A model generated the notes under the pieces. The model did not search any database and was not told the DNA's origin. It was given only the letters and a program-made list of their open reading frames with translations. DNA of 64,000 bases. Origin: Pseudaeromonas aegiceratis. GTDB taxonomy: Bacteria; Pseudomonadota; Gammaproteobacteria; Enterobacterales; Aeromonadaceae. The position numbers were made by a program, and so were the translations under genes. The stretch is from contig NZ_CP158016.1 in assembly GCF_046254905.1 (NCBI RefSeq), positions 1,736,001 to 1,800,000 of the forward strand. The letters run 5' to 3'. Positions 7,804-15,909 of the stretch are shown here, piece by piece (position 1 is the stretch's first letter; each line of letters begins with the position of its first letter).

Positions 7804-8898
7804 TTAAACCGACTGGCGCAGGAAGCCAAGGCAGGCCTCGGCGTCGCCGCGAAACAGCACCGGCTGGGGACGGCCCTGCAGCTGGCGGCCATAGATGGGG
7901 TCGTAATACTCGGTGAGCAAACGGCCTATCCAGCGGGCGTGACCACTGGCATCCCCCGTATGCTGCTGCGCCGACAGTGCGGCCTGCAGGCTCTGCTGCA
8001 GCTGGCGGCACAAGAGGCCCCCCAGGCGCCTTTCCAGGCGCTGCAGGGCATGACCCAAAAACTCGCCCAGCTGCTGCCAGGCACTATCGGCGTCCGTCTG
8101 GCGGGCAAACCTGGCCCACAGATCATCCACATAATCGCGCTGGATCCGGGCGATCCGCTCGGCCAAGGGAGCCTCCAGGATCACCAGGGGGGCCTGCTGC
8201 ATGGCCTGATAGAGGGACATGGGCAGGGTGCAGCGTCCTATCATGCGACTCTCGTCCTCCAGCAGCAGGTAGGGCACGCCAGCGCGCTGCTGGCGCAGCA
8301 GCATCAGGCTCAAGCGGTTCTCGAAGTCGATGTTGCTGGGTTGCCCCTCCGGCAGGGCGCCGAAGCTGGAGCCCCTATGCCGGGCCAGCCCTTCCAGATC
8401 GACGCCGTTGGCCAGCTGCACCAGCAGCTCCGTCTTGCCTGAGCCTGTCATGCCGCAGAGCACCCGCAGGGGCAGCTGGCCGCTGAGCCGATCCAGGCTG
8501 TCGATGAGGCAGCGGCGCAGCGCCTTGTAGCCCCCGGCGACCCGGGGCACCACACAGTCGGCGTCCGCTAGCCACTGCTGTACCGTCTCGGAGCGCAGGC
8601 CGCCCCGGGCGCAATAGAGCACTGTGTCTGGGTGTCGCTGGATCTGACTGAGCCAGGCATCTAGCCGGGCGGCACGGATATCACCGCTGACCAGTTGATG
8701 GCCCAGGGCGATGGCGGCCGCCTGGCCCTGCCGCTTGTAGCAGGTACCGACGGCGGCCCGTTCCGCGTCGTTCATCAACGGCAGGCTGATGGCCTGGGGG
8801 AAGGCTCCGTCGGCGAATTCCAGCGGCGCCCGCAGATCGAGCAAGGGGCGGCCGCTCAACAACAGGTCGGCATCCGCGGCCAGGGTCGGCAGACTCAT
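7804..8898 (-). CDS. mnmH: tRNA 2-selenouridine synthase
   Basis: MnmH (SelU, YbbB) replaces the sulfur of 2-thiouridine at the wobble position of certain tRNAs with selenium, through a geranylated intermediate. The 364-residue protein has an N-terminal rhodanese domain with catalytic Cys96 in LYCARGGLRSE and a C-terminal P-loop domain with GMTGSGKT at residues 149-156. Its start overlaps the end of selD by 4 bases (ATGA arrangement), so the selenophosphate donor enzyme and its consumer are translationally coupled. Nothing in the window encodes SelA or SelB, so selenoprotein synthesis cannot be judged from here. Confidence 0.96.
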   Translation of the reverse strand: MSLPTLAADADLLLSGRPLLDLRAPLEFADGAFPQAISLPLMNDAERAAVGTCYKRQGQAAAIALGHQLVSGDIRAARLDAWLSQIQRHPDTVLYCARGGLRSETVQQWLADADCVVPRVAGGYKALRRCLIDSLDRLSGQLPLRVLCGMTGSGKTELLVQLANGVDLEGLARHRGSSFGALPEGQPSNIDFENRLSLMLLRQQRAGVPYLLLEDESRMIGRCTLPMSLYQAMQQAPLVILEAPLAERIARIQRDYVDDLWARFARQTDADSAWQQLGEFLGHALQRLERRLGGLLCRQLQQSLQAALSAQQHTGDASGHARWIGRLLTEYYDPIYGRQLQGRPQPVLFRGDAEACLGFLRQSV

Positions 8899-9944
8899 GC
8901 CGGCTGGCCCCAGTGGATACGGGCGCCGCCGGTATAGCCGGTCAGCGCGCCGATGGACGTCAGCTGCAGGCCCTGCGCTGCCGCACAGTCCAGGAATGCC
9001 CCACAGCTATCCGGGGCCACTGCCACCAGCAGACCCCCGCTGGTCTGGGGATCGCACACCAGATTGCGCTCCTGCTCGCTCAAGGGGGCCAGCTTGTGGC
9101 CGTAGGCATCGAAGTTGCGCAGAGTGCCGCCGGGCACGCTGCCCTGCTGCAGGTAGTGATCCAGGGCCGGCAGGCGGGGCAGGGCCGCCAGGTCTATGTT
9201 GGCCTGCAGGTTGGCGCCTTCGCACATCTCCAGCAGGTGACCCCCCAGGCCAAAGCCGGTGACGTCCGTCATGGCATGGACGCCGCTCAGGCGGGCAAAG
9301 GCGCGGCCCGGGGTGTTGAGCCGGCACATCTGCTCGGGAGCCAGCTGGGCGTGCTCGGCCTGCAGCAGCCCCTTCTTCTGGGCCGTGGTGAGGATCCCCA
9401 CCCCCAATGGCTTGGTGAGAAACAGCCGGTCGCCGGCCTGGGCCGTGTCGTTGCGCTTGAGCTCATCCAGGCTGACCAGACCGTTGACCGCCAGGCCGAA
9501 GATGGGCTCGGGGGAGTCGATGCTGTGGCCGCCGGCCAGGCTGATCCCCGCCTCGTGGCAGGCGGCGCGCCCGCCGTCGATCACCTGGGCCGCCACCTCC
9601 GGCGGCAGCTTGGCGATGGGCCAGCCGAGGATGGCGATGGCCACCAGGGGCGTGCCCCCCATGGCGTAGACATCGCTGATGGCATTGGTGGCGGCGATGC
9701 GGCCGAAGGTGAAGGGATCATCGACGATGGGCATGAAGAAGTCGGTGGTGGAGATGAGGGCGCGACCATCCCCCAATTCCACCACGGCGGCATCGTCGCG
9801 GCTGGCGTTGCCCACCAGCAGGCGAGGATCGGTAAAGCCCGGCAGATTACTGTGCAGTATGCTGTCGAGCACCTTGGGGGAGATCTTGCAGCCGCAACCG
9901 GCGCCGTGGCTGTACTGGGTGAGTCGTATGGCTGTCATGGCCAC
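8895..9944 (-). CDS. selD: Selenide, water dikinase
   Basis: SelD makes selenophosphate from selenide and ATP. The protein is 349 residues and almost collinear with E. coli SelD: RLTQYSHGAGCGCKISPK near the start, then STTDFFMPIVDDPF, AATNAISDVYAMGG and LAGGHSIDSPEPIFGLAVNG. The catalytic residue is Cys17, encoded by an ordinary cysteine codon rather than UGA, so this is the non-selenocysteine form. ATG 9944 is used because it puts the active cysteine at position 17, as in E. coli. It is the first gene of the selD-mnmH unit. Confidence 0.97.
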   Translation of the reverse strand: MAMTAIRLTQYSHGAGCGCKISPKVLDSILHSNLPGFTDPRLLVGNASRDDAAVVELGDGRALISTTDFFMPIVDDPFTFGRIAATNAISDVYAMGGTPLVAIAILGWPIAKLPPEVAAQVIDGGRAACHEAGISLAGGHSIDSPEPIFGLAVNGLVSLDELKRNDTAQAGDRLFLTKPLGVGILTTAQKKGLLQAEHAQLAPEQMCRLNTPGRAFARLSGVHAMTDVTGFGLGGHLLEMCEGANLQANIDLAALPRLPALDHYLQQGSVPGGTLRNFDAYGHKLAPLSEQERNLVCDPQTSGGLLVAVAPDSCGAFLDCAAAQGLQLTSIGALTGYTGGARIHWGQPA

Positions 9945-10018
9945 TCCTGCGTAATGTCCTTCAAACAGAAGGGGTATCTTACGCCCAAGCCGGCGAGCGG
10001 ACCATACGACTCAGGGGC

Positions 10019-11212
10019 TTAGCGGACCCGCACCACCAGGCCCTTGAGGTAGAAGCCTTCGGGGTAGGGGGTGCCGATGGGGTGATCCGCCGCCTGGCCC
10101 ATGCGCTCGAGGATCTGGGCCTCCCGTCCGGCGTCCAGGGCCGCGTCGGCGACGATCTTCTGGAACAGATCCGCATCCATCAGGCCGGAGCAGGAGAAGG
10201 TCAGCAGTATGCCGCCGGGATTGAGCAGCTGGCAGGCCAGCAGGTTGATGTCCTTGTAGCCCCGGCAGGCCCCCGGCAGCTGGGCCTTGCTCTCGGCGAA
10301 CTTGGGCGGATCCAGCACTATCATGTCGAAGCGCTGACCCTCTTCCCGGTAGCGGCGCAGCAGCTTGAACACATCCTCGTTGATGAACTGGGCACGGGAC
10401 AGATCCAGCTGGTTGTGCTCGGCGTTGCGGCGGGCGATGGCCAGGGCGGGATCGGAGACATCCACGTTGATCACCTCGCTGGCGCCGCCTTTCAAGGCAT
10501 AGACGCCAAAACCGCCGGTGTAGCAGAAGCAGTTGAGCACCCGGCGGCCCTGGGCGTAGCGCCCGGCGATGGCGCGGTTGTCCCGCTGATCCAGGTAGAA
10601 GCCGGTCTTGTGGCCGCCCTGGATGTCCACCTGGATCTGTACGCCGTTGTTCTCCTGGATCAGTAGATCGGCGGGCGGCAACTGGCCGTAGACCAGACCC
10701 TGCCGCTCCTCGAGTCCCTCTTTCTTGCGCACCGCCACATCGGAGCGCTCATACAGGCTGCAGGTGGGGTAGAGCTGCCGCAAGGCGGCAAACAGCTGCT
10801 CCTTGTGGTACTCGGCACCGGCGCTCAGCAGCTGGCAGACCAGGAAGTCGTTATAGCGGTCTATGGTGATGCCGGGCAGACCGTCGGACTCGGCTGCCAC
10901 CAATCGGTAGGCGCTCAAGCCCTGGCGCTCGATCAGTTCATCCCGCCCGGCCTGGGCCCAGCGCAGCCGATTGATGAAAAAATCCGTGTCGATATTTTCC
11001 TGCCGATCGAAGGTCCAGATCCGGGCGCGGATCTGGGAGGCAGGCGACCAGGCGGCCCGGGCCAGCCAGCGGCCGTCGTGAGTGAAGAGATCCACCGGCT
11101 CACCGGCGTTGGGCTTGCCCTTCACCTTGTCGATGGCCTTGGAGAAGATCCAGGGGTGGCGGCGCAGCACGGAACGCTCGCGTCCGGCTTGCAGGAAGAT
11201 GGCGGCACTCAT
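10019..11212 (-). CDS. rlmI: 23S rRNA (cytosine1962-C5)-methyltransferase
   Basis: RlmI methylates C1962 of 23S rRNA using S-adenosylmethionine. The N-terminal PUA domain contains LRRHPWIFSKAI and the C-terminal Rossmann domain contains VLNCFCYTGGFGVYAL, NVDVSDPAL and the catalytic region VLDPPKFAESKAQL, followed by LTFSCSGLM. ATG 11212 with AGGA eight bases upstream gives 397 residues, one longer than E. coli RlmI; a TTG seven codons upstream is unlikely to be used. It is on the same strand as pncB-pncA but separated by about 80 bases from pncA's stop. Confidence 0.95.
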   Translation of the reverse strand: MSAAIFLQAGRERSVLRRHPWIFSKAIDKVKGKPNAGEPVDLFTHDGRWLARAAWSPASQIRARIWTFDRQENIDTDFFINRLRWAQAGRDELIERQGLSAYRLVAAESDGLPGITIDRYNDFLVCQLLSAGAEYHKEQLFAALRQLYPTCSLYERSDVAVRKKEGLEERQGLVYGQLPPADLLIQENNGVQIQVDIQGGHKTGFYLDQRDNRAIAGRYAQGRRVLNCFCYTGGFGVYALKGGASEVINVDVSDPALAIARRNAEHNQLDLSRAQFINEDVFKLLRRYREEGQRFDMIVLDPPKFAESKAQLPGACRGYKDINLLACQLLNPGGILLTFSCSGLMDADLFQKIVADAALDAGREAQILERMGQAADHPIGTPYPEGFYLKGLVVRVR

Positions 11213-11296
11213 CAAATCGATCCTGATGCTCAAATGGGGGGCATATTGTAGGGGGGCCAGCGGACAAAAGAAACCGCCGGCCTTGCGGACGCTGCG

Positions 11297-11839
11297 CTAC
11301 AGGGCGCTGGAGTGGGTGAGGCGCACGCCGGCCTGGCTCATGGCCTGCAGGGCATGGATGCCATCGCCGGGTTTGAGTTCCACCGCCGCCACCGCATCCA
11401 GTACGACCGTGACCTCAAAGCCGGCCTTGATGGCATCCAGGGCGGTGGCCTTGACGCAGTAGTCGGTGGCCAGCCCCACGATATAGAGATGATCCACCTC
11501 GGCCTGGTGCAGGGTTTGCGCCAGATCCAGATTGGTGGCCTCGAAGGCCGAGTAGCCGTCATCGACCTGGCCGGTGCCCTTATACAGGCGTACCTGGATG
11601 GCGTCGGCCTGCAGGTCCGGATGCAGGGCGGCCCCCGGGCTCTCCTGCAGACAATGCACCGGCCAGCGGTCGAAGTGCCGGCTGCCCGCCGGATGCCAAT
11701 CCTGGGAGCTGAGCACCAGGGGGAAGCGGGGCAGCAGCCGATTGATCACGGGGACCACCTGATCCCCCTGGGGGACCGCCAGGGCGCCGCCGGGGCAGAA
11801 ATCATTCTGTACATCCACGATCAAGAGGGCTCGTTTCAT
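11297..11839 (-). CDS. pncA: Nicotinamidase
   Basis: PncA hydrolyses nicotinamide to nicotinate, the first step of the Preiss-Handler NAD salvage route. The catalytic triad can be read as Asp9 (LLIVDVQNDF), Lys87 (RLYKGT) and Cys128 (LATDYCVKATALDA). The metal site is Asp47, His49 and His55 in SSQDWHPAGSRHF. Length is 180 residues, close to other bacterial PncA enzymes. The gene begins 12 bases after pncB ends, so the two successive enzymes of salvage are almost surely cotranscribed, with pncB first. Confidence 0.96.
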   Translation of the reverse strand: MKRALLIVDVQNDFCPGGALAVPQGDQVVPVINRLLPRFPLVLSSQDWHPAGSRHFDRWPVHCLQESPGAALHPDLQADAIQVRLYKGTGQVDDGYSAFEATNLDLAQTLHQAEVDHLYIVGLATDYCVKATALDAIKAGFEVTVVLDAVAAVELKPGDGIHALQAMSQAGVRLTHSSAL

Positions 11840-11851
11840 CTGGTTCTCCGG

Positions 11852-13273
11852 TCAGGGGACCAACCTGGCTCGCTGGGCGTTGACACAGGTCTGGCGCAGC
11901 TGCAGCAAGGCGGTGGAAATCCCCACCTTGTAGGGGTGAGGGTTGTCAAAACGGCGGTGCTCCGGGGCCAGGCAGGCCAGACGATCACGGGCATAGGCGG
12001 CGATGGTCTGAGCCGAGGCGACCGGTTCCAGGCGAATACCTTGGGCCATCACGGGCCGCAGCAGGGGCTCGCAGCGATAGCCGGTCAGGTCGACATGGCG
12101 CTCGGGATCCCGGGGATGGGTGAGACGGGTCGCCGGCGCCTCGTCGGCCAACTGAATGCCATCGGCATAGAAGCGTCCCTGACCATCGTACCAGCGAAAG
12201 ACCTGCTTGCGACCCGGCAGTATGATTTTTTCCGGGTTTTCCGACAGCTTGAGACAGGGGCGTTCGTCGATCTGACACAGCTTGTAGACCCCATCCAGGA
12301 CGGCATCGGGCTGGCCCGTCACCAGGCGGGTGCCGACACCAAAGGCATCGATGGGGGCACCCTGCTCCAGCAGGCTGTGGATCAGGTACTCGTCCAGTTG
12401 GTTGGAGGCCAGGATCTTCACGTAATCCAGGCCCTCCTCATCCAACCGGCGGCGCGTCACCTTGCTCAGGTAGGCCAGATCGCCGCTGTCCAGCCGGACC
12501 CCCTGCAGGCGATGGCCGTCGGCCGCCAGCTCGTGGGCCACCCGAATGGCATTGGGCAGGCCGGAGCGCAGGGTATCGTATGTATCCAGCAGCAGGATGC
12601 ACTGGCTGGGATAGCGGCGGGCATAGTGGCGAAAGGCGCTGAGCTCGTCGTCGTGGGCCTGGATCCAGGCATGGGCCTGGGTACCGCTTGAGACCAAGCC
12701 GTAGCGCATGGCGGCGAGGACGTTGGAGGTGGCATCCATGCCCCCCAGCACAGCGGCCTTGCTGGCTTGCAGTCCGCCCAGCCCGGGGGCGCGGCGCAGA
12801 CCAAAATCCAGCAGCAGCCGGGGGCCGGCCGCCTGTCGCAGCCGCGCGGCCTTGGTGGCGATGAGCGACGCATAGTTGCAGAGATTCAGCAGCAGGGTTT
12901 CGATGAGCTGGGTCTCGACCAGATTGCCTTCCACCCGGATCACCGGCATGCCGGCAAACACCACCTCACCCTCGGGTGGGGCGAACAGCTCACCCTGGAA
13001 GCGGAAGTCGGCCAAAAAGGCGATGAAGTCGGGGTCGAAGCCCAGGGTGCCGAGGTGGGCACAGGCCTGGTCGTCGAAGTGCCAGGCCGTCAAACAGTCC
13101 AGCAGATCCGACAGGCCGGTAAACAGGGCATAGGTTCCCTGGAAGGGGGCCTTGCGAAAGAAGTAGTCGAAACAGGCGTGCCGCTCGGCCTGGCCATCGA
13201 GCCAGTAGCCCTGGGCCATGGTCAACTCGTAGTGGTCGGTATAGAGGCCGCTGTCTGTCACACCTGGCACCAT
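11852..13273 (-). CDS. pncB: Nicotinate phosphoribosyltransferase
   Basis: PncB condenses nicotinate with PRPP to nicotinate mononucleotide, using ATP. The 473-residue protein has typical segments: LYTDHYELTMAQGYW at the N-terminus, LLLDFGLRRAPGLGGLQASKA, RLDSGDLAYLSK and FGVGTRLVTGQPD. It is the longer form, as in Gram-positives and pseudomonads, rather than the roughly 400-residue E. coli form. ATG 13273 is preferred over a TTG six codons upstream because AGGGAGGA is then well placed. It is followed directly by pncA, making a two-gene nicotinamide salvage operon. Confidence 0.93.
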   Translation of the reverse strand: MVPGVTDSGLYTDHYELTMAQGYWLDGQAERHACFDYFFRKAPFQGTYALFTGLSDLLDCLTAWHFDDQACAHLGTLGFDPDFIAFLADFRFQGELFAPPEGEVVFAGMPVIRVEGNLVETQLIETLLLNLCNYASLIATKAARLRQAAGPRLLLDFGLRRAPGLGGLQASKAAVLGGMDATSNVLAAMRYGLVSSGTQAHAWIQAHDDELSAFRHYARRYPSQCILLLDTYDTLRSGLPNAIRVAHELAADGHRLQGVRLDSGDLAYLSKVTRRRLDEEGLDYVKILASNQLDEYLIHSLLEQGAPIDAFGVGTRLVTGQPDAVLDGVYKLCQIDERPCLKLSENPEKIILPGRKQVFRWYDGQGRFYADGIQLADEAPATRLTHPRDPERHVDLTGYRCEPLLRPVMAQGIRLEPVASAQTIAAYARDRLACLAPEHRRFDNPHPYKVGISTALLQLRQTCVNAQRARLVP

Positions 13274-13358
13274 GCTTCCTCCCTGGCCCAAGCGGGCTGT
13301 TGGCTGAAGTATGGCCTAGTTTGACGACAGCGGACCAATGGGGCTGCGGGGGCGGCCG

Positions 13359-13721
13359 TTAGAGTTCGCTGTCGGCCAGATCCCGGGCCAGGGTCAGGGG
13401 GTCCACCTCGATGCCATCGAGATCGGCATTCCAGTTGATGCCCAGCAGCACCTGGTCATCGGCCAGATCGTTGACCCACTCCTCCATAAACTCCTCCAGG
13501 GCGATGGGGGCGGCCTGATAGTCGGCCCATTCATCCACGCAGTGGCGCTGGGCGTCGGCCTGGGCGGACCAGACGGGCATGACATCCCGGTCAGCTTGCT
13601 CGCTGGAGTCACAGACGACCCATTCGTCGTCAAACTGCAGTGCCCAGACCTGCTGGGTGTCCTGGGCTTGCTGGATAAAGAGGGCGTAGTTTTGTTGGAT
13701 GTCGGCGGTGAGCTGGCTCAT
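13359..13721 (-). CDS. DUF2750 domain protein
   Basis: A small acidic protein of 120 residues. The start ATG 13721 gives MSQLTADIQQNYALFIQQ; the longer open frame upstream reads through a GC-rich intergenic region and is not credible. The sequence runs VWALQFDDEWVVCDSSEQADRDVMPVWSAQADAQRHC and ends in an acidic EVDPLTLARDL. This pattern of an N-terminal helix, a W-x-L-x-D-x-x-W-V block and a vmPvWs block fits DUF2750, a family of unknown function common in gammaproteobacteria. It lies between the transporter gene and pncB. Confidence 0.75.
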   Translation of the reverse strand: MSQLTADIQQNYALFIQQAQDTQQVWALQFDDEWVVCDSSEQADRDVMPVWSAQADAQRHCVDEWADYQAAPIALEEFMEEWVNDLADDQVLLGINWNADLDGIEVDPLTLARDLADSEL

Positions 13722-13779
13722 GGTGGTCTCGCGGCGATAAGAAAGACTCGATCCTCGCCGATCCGGCGGCCAGGTACAA

Positions 13780-13803
13780 GCGCGGCGCCCCATGGGCGCC
13801 GCA
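13780..13803 (-). terminator. Possible terminator hairpin after transporter gene
   Basis: A perfect 9-bp inverted repeat, GCGGCGCCC and GGGCGCCGC separated by three bases, lies just after the stop of the minus-strand transporter gene. No U-tract follows on that strand, so intrinsic termination is uncertain. Confidence 0.45.
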
Positions 13804-13807
13804 AAAC

Positions 13808-15130
13808 TTACTGCTGCTGGACCTGGGCCACCGGTGCGGGATGCCTGGGCACCTTGTGATCCAAGGGGTGCCAGCCCATGGCGAACAGCAACACCACAAA
13901 GCCGATCAGATAGGCCAAGGGCACATGCCAGCCATGCTTGAGCCAGAGCACCACGGAGCGGGCCTGGGGGAACATGCCCGACAGCGCCACCCCGGCGGAG
14001 GAGCCGAACCACAGCATGGAGCCGCCGAAGCCGACGGAGTAGGCCAACACCCCCCAGTCGTATCCGCCTTGCACCAGACAGAGTTTGGTCAGGGGGATGT
14101 TATCGAACACGGCGGAGATAAAGCCCAGGCTCAGGGCCGTCTGCCAGGAGGCGGCGGGCAGTTGCTCCACCGGCATCAAGGAGGCGCAGGTCACCAGGGA
14201 GACCAGAAAGATGGTACCGGGCAGGGCGTGCTTTAGCTCGTCCCACGGGGTCTTGGTCAGCAGGGCACCGGCCAGTATGGCCACCCAAACCCCCAGGGCC
14301 GGGAAGTCGAACAGGTAGTTGGTGACGATGGCCATCACCAGGATCAGGGCGACCACCAGCAGCCGCATCTTGTCGATGTGGCTCACCTTGTCACCGGCCG
14401 GCACCATGGGCTGGTGCTTGTCCTGCTGCTTGGCGGCAATGACGCCAAACACTAGCAGGGCGATGACCGCAGCCACATAGGCGTGAACCACCTCCAGCGG
14501 GGCTACGCCGTCAATCCACATCAGGGTGGTGGTGGTATCTCCCACCACTGAGCCTGAACCACCGGCATTACTGGCCGCCACCACGGCTGCCAGGTAACCG
14601 ATGTGCACCTTGCCGTTGTACATCACATAGGCCATGGCGCCACCTATCATGGCGGCGGCGATGTTATCCAGGAAGGAGCTGAACACAAACACCAGCACCA
14701 GCAGCAAGAAACCGCCACGCCAGTCGGTGGGCAGCACCCGGGGGAACCACTGGGGCAGGTTGGAGGCGTCAAAGTGCTTGGCCAGGATGGCGAAGCCGAA
14801 CAAGAGGCCGATGAGGTTCAGCAGGATGCGCCATTCACCGTGGTGGTGCGCATCACCAAACAGGTGGGTGAAGAAGGAGAAGCTGTCGTCAAACAGGTAC
14901 TTGACGAACAGTATGGCCATGAGGCCCAGCAAGGCGACCCACATGGTGTGGTTGTGATACAAGGCCACCCCCAGGAGGGTGGCGGCAAACAGGATAAACT
15001 CCAGGCGGATGCCCCCCAGACTGGGGACGGCGCCGTGGTGCATCAACCAGGTGACTGAGGGCAAAACAAAAAACAGCAGTGCCGCCATCACCAGTTTTGG
15101 GAAATACCAACTTAGACGATTGCTTTTCAT
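13808..15130 (-). CDS. Ion transporter superfamily permease (ArsB/NhaD/CitMHS-like)
   Basis: A 440-residue polytopic membrane protein with about 11 hydrophobic segments. Two copies of a signature typical of the ion transporter superfamily are present: SSFLDNIAAAMIGGAMAY with AASNAGGSGSVVGDTTTTLMWI in the first half, and SAVFDNIPLTKLCLVQGG with GFGGSMLWFGSSAGVALS in the second. These are the inverted repeats with helix-breaking loops that form the transport site, and the paired DN(I) motifs resemble NhaD-type Na+/H+ antiporters and citrate or arsenite carriers. Substrate is unknown. A DUF2057 gene ends 27 bases upstream and may be cotranscribed. Confidence 0.8.
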   Translation of the reverse strand: MKSNRLSWYFPKLVMAALLFFVLPSVTWLMHHGAVPSLGGIRLEFILFAATLLGVALYHNHTMWVALLGLMAILFVKYLFDDSFSFFTHLFGDAHHHGEWRILLNLIGLLFGFAILAKHFDASNLPQWFPRVLPTDWRGGFLLLVLVFVFSSFLDNIAAAMIGGAMAYVMYNGKVHIGYLAAVVAASNAGGSGSVVGDTTTTLMWIDGVAPLEVVHAYVAAVIALLVFGVIAAKQQDKHQPMVPAGDKVSHIDKMRLLVVALILVMAIVTNYLFDFPALGVWVAILAGALLTKTPWDELKHALPGTIFLVSLVTCASLMPVEQLPAASWQTALSLGFISAVFDNIPLTKLCLVQGGYDWGVLAYSVGFGGSMLWFGSSAGVALSGMFPQARSVVLWLKHGWHVPLAYLIGFVVLLFAMGWHPLDHKVPRHPAPVAQVQQQ

Positions 15131-15157
15131 CAGTCACCTCCCTGGTGACATGGGTGT

Positions 15158-15814
15158 TTATTGTTGTGAAATGATCCAGTGCTGGAACGCCTTGCGGGTC
15201 GCCGGGTCGGCCTTCATATACCACTGCTTCAGGGCTTCCAACGGCTTGTTCTCGCTGGTGGCCACGGTGCTCTGGGCACGGGTTGCCGTCGTGGTGGCGG
15301 CAGCCTGACTAGGCTCTTCCGGCAGGGGCAGGCTGTCATAAGACCAGCCCAGTGCCATCAGCTCTTCCTTATAGTCGCGGCCGATCTGCAGGCCGTCCTT
15401 CTTGGGCATCACCTTGATCTCCGCCGGGAAGGCCTTGCCACTGGCATCCACCAGCTTGACCGACTGGGTCTGCAGAAAGTCTTCGGCGGCGCGCAGGGTG
15501 CGCGGGTAGTCGAACGCCAGGGTCAGGGCCTCGTCACCCTTGACGGTGAAGTCCACGACCACGGGCTCGCCGGCGATAAGATCGGTGTCATTGCCGTTCT
15601 TGTAACTGTTCTCGAAACGAACCACCAACTGGTGACGCCCGGCGGCCAGAGGAAGGTGGCGCGTTTCGCTCAGCAGTTGCTTCTTCAAGGGGGCACCGTC
15701 AAACAGGTAGATCACGTATGGACGGGGCAGGGTGAAATGGCCATCGGCCGCCGCAACGCAAAAACTGGCGAACCACCCCAGGAACGGCAGGAGCAGCTTG
15801 ATAGATAGACGCAT
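15158..15814 (-). CDS. DUF2057 (YccT/CsgI-like) exported protein
   Basis: A 218-residue protein with a clear signal peptide (MRLSIKLLLPFLGWFASFCVAAADG, cleavage likely after the Ala run near residue 22). The mature part begins with HFTLPRPYVIYLFDGAPL. A block LPLAAGRHQLVVRFENSYKNG follows, the hallmark of DUF2057. E. coli YccT (CsgI) of this family has been linked to control of curli assembly. The C-terminal third is low complexity (Ala and Thr rich linker) and ends KADPATRKAFQHWIISQQ. The gene precedes the ion transporter by 27 bases. Function here is inferred only from family. Confidence 0.8.
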   Translation of the reverse strand: MRLSIKLLLPFLGWFASFCVAAADGHFTLPRPYVIYLFDGAPLKKQLLSETRHLPLAAGRHQLVVRFENSYKNGNDTDLIAGEPVVVDFTVKGDEALTLAFDYPRTLRAAEDFLQTQSVKLVDASGKAFPAEIKVMPKKDGLQIGRDYKEELMALGWSYDSLPLPEEPSQAAATTTATRAQSTVATSENKPLEALKQWYMKADPATRKAFQHWIISQQ

Positions 15815-15909
15815 GAAGAATCCTCGTGATAATGGATGGTTGCCCCTGTTGGGGCGGGGGTTATTTTTACAGCTTTATGGCAGAGCGGCAACGCCACAAG
15901 GGGGCTAAT

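Noticed and set aside
8895..9944. Possible selenocysteine in SelD
   Set aside because: The active-site codon is an ordinary cysteine codon; there is no in-frame TGA.
11312..12691. A 459-codon plus-strand frame opposite pncA and pncB
   Set aside because: It spans two well-identified minus-strand genes and their junction, has no ribosome site and no family resemblance.
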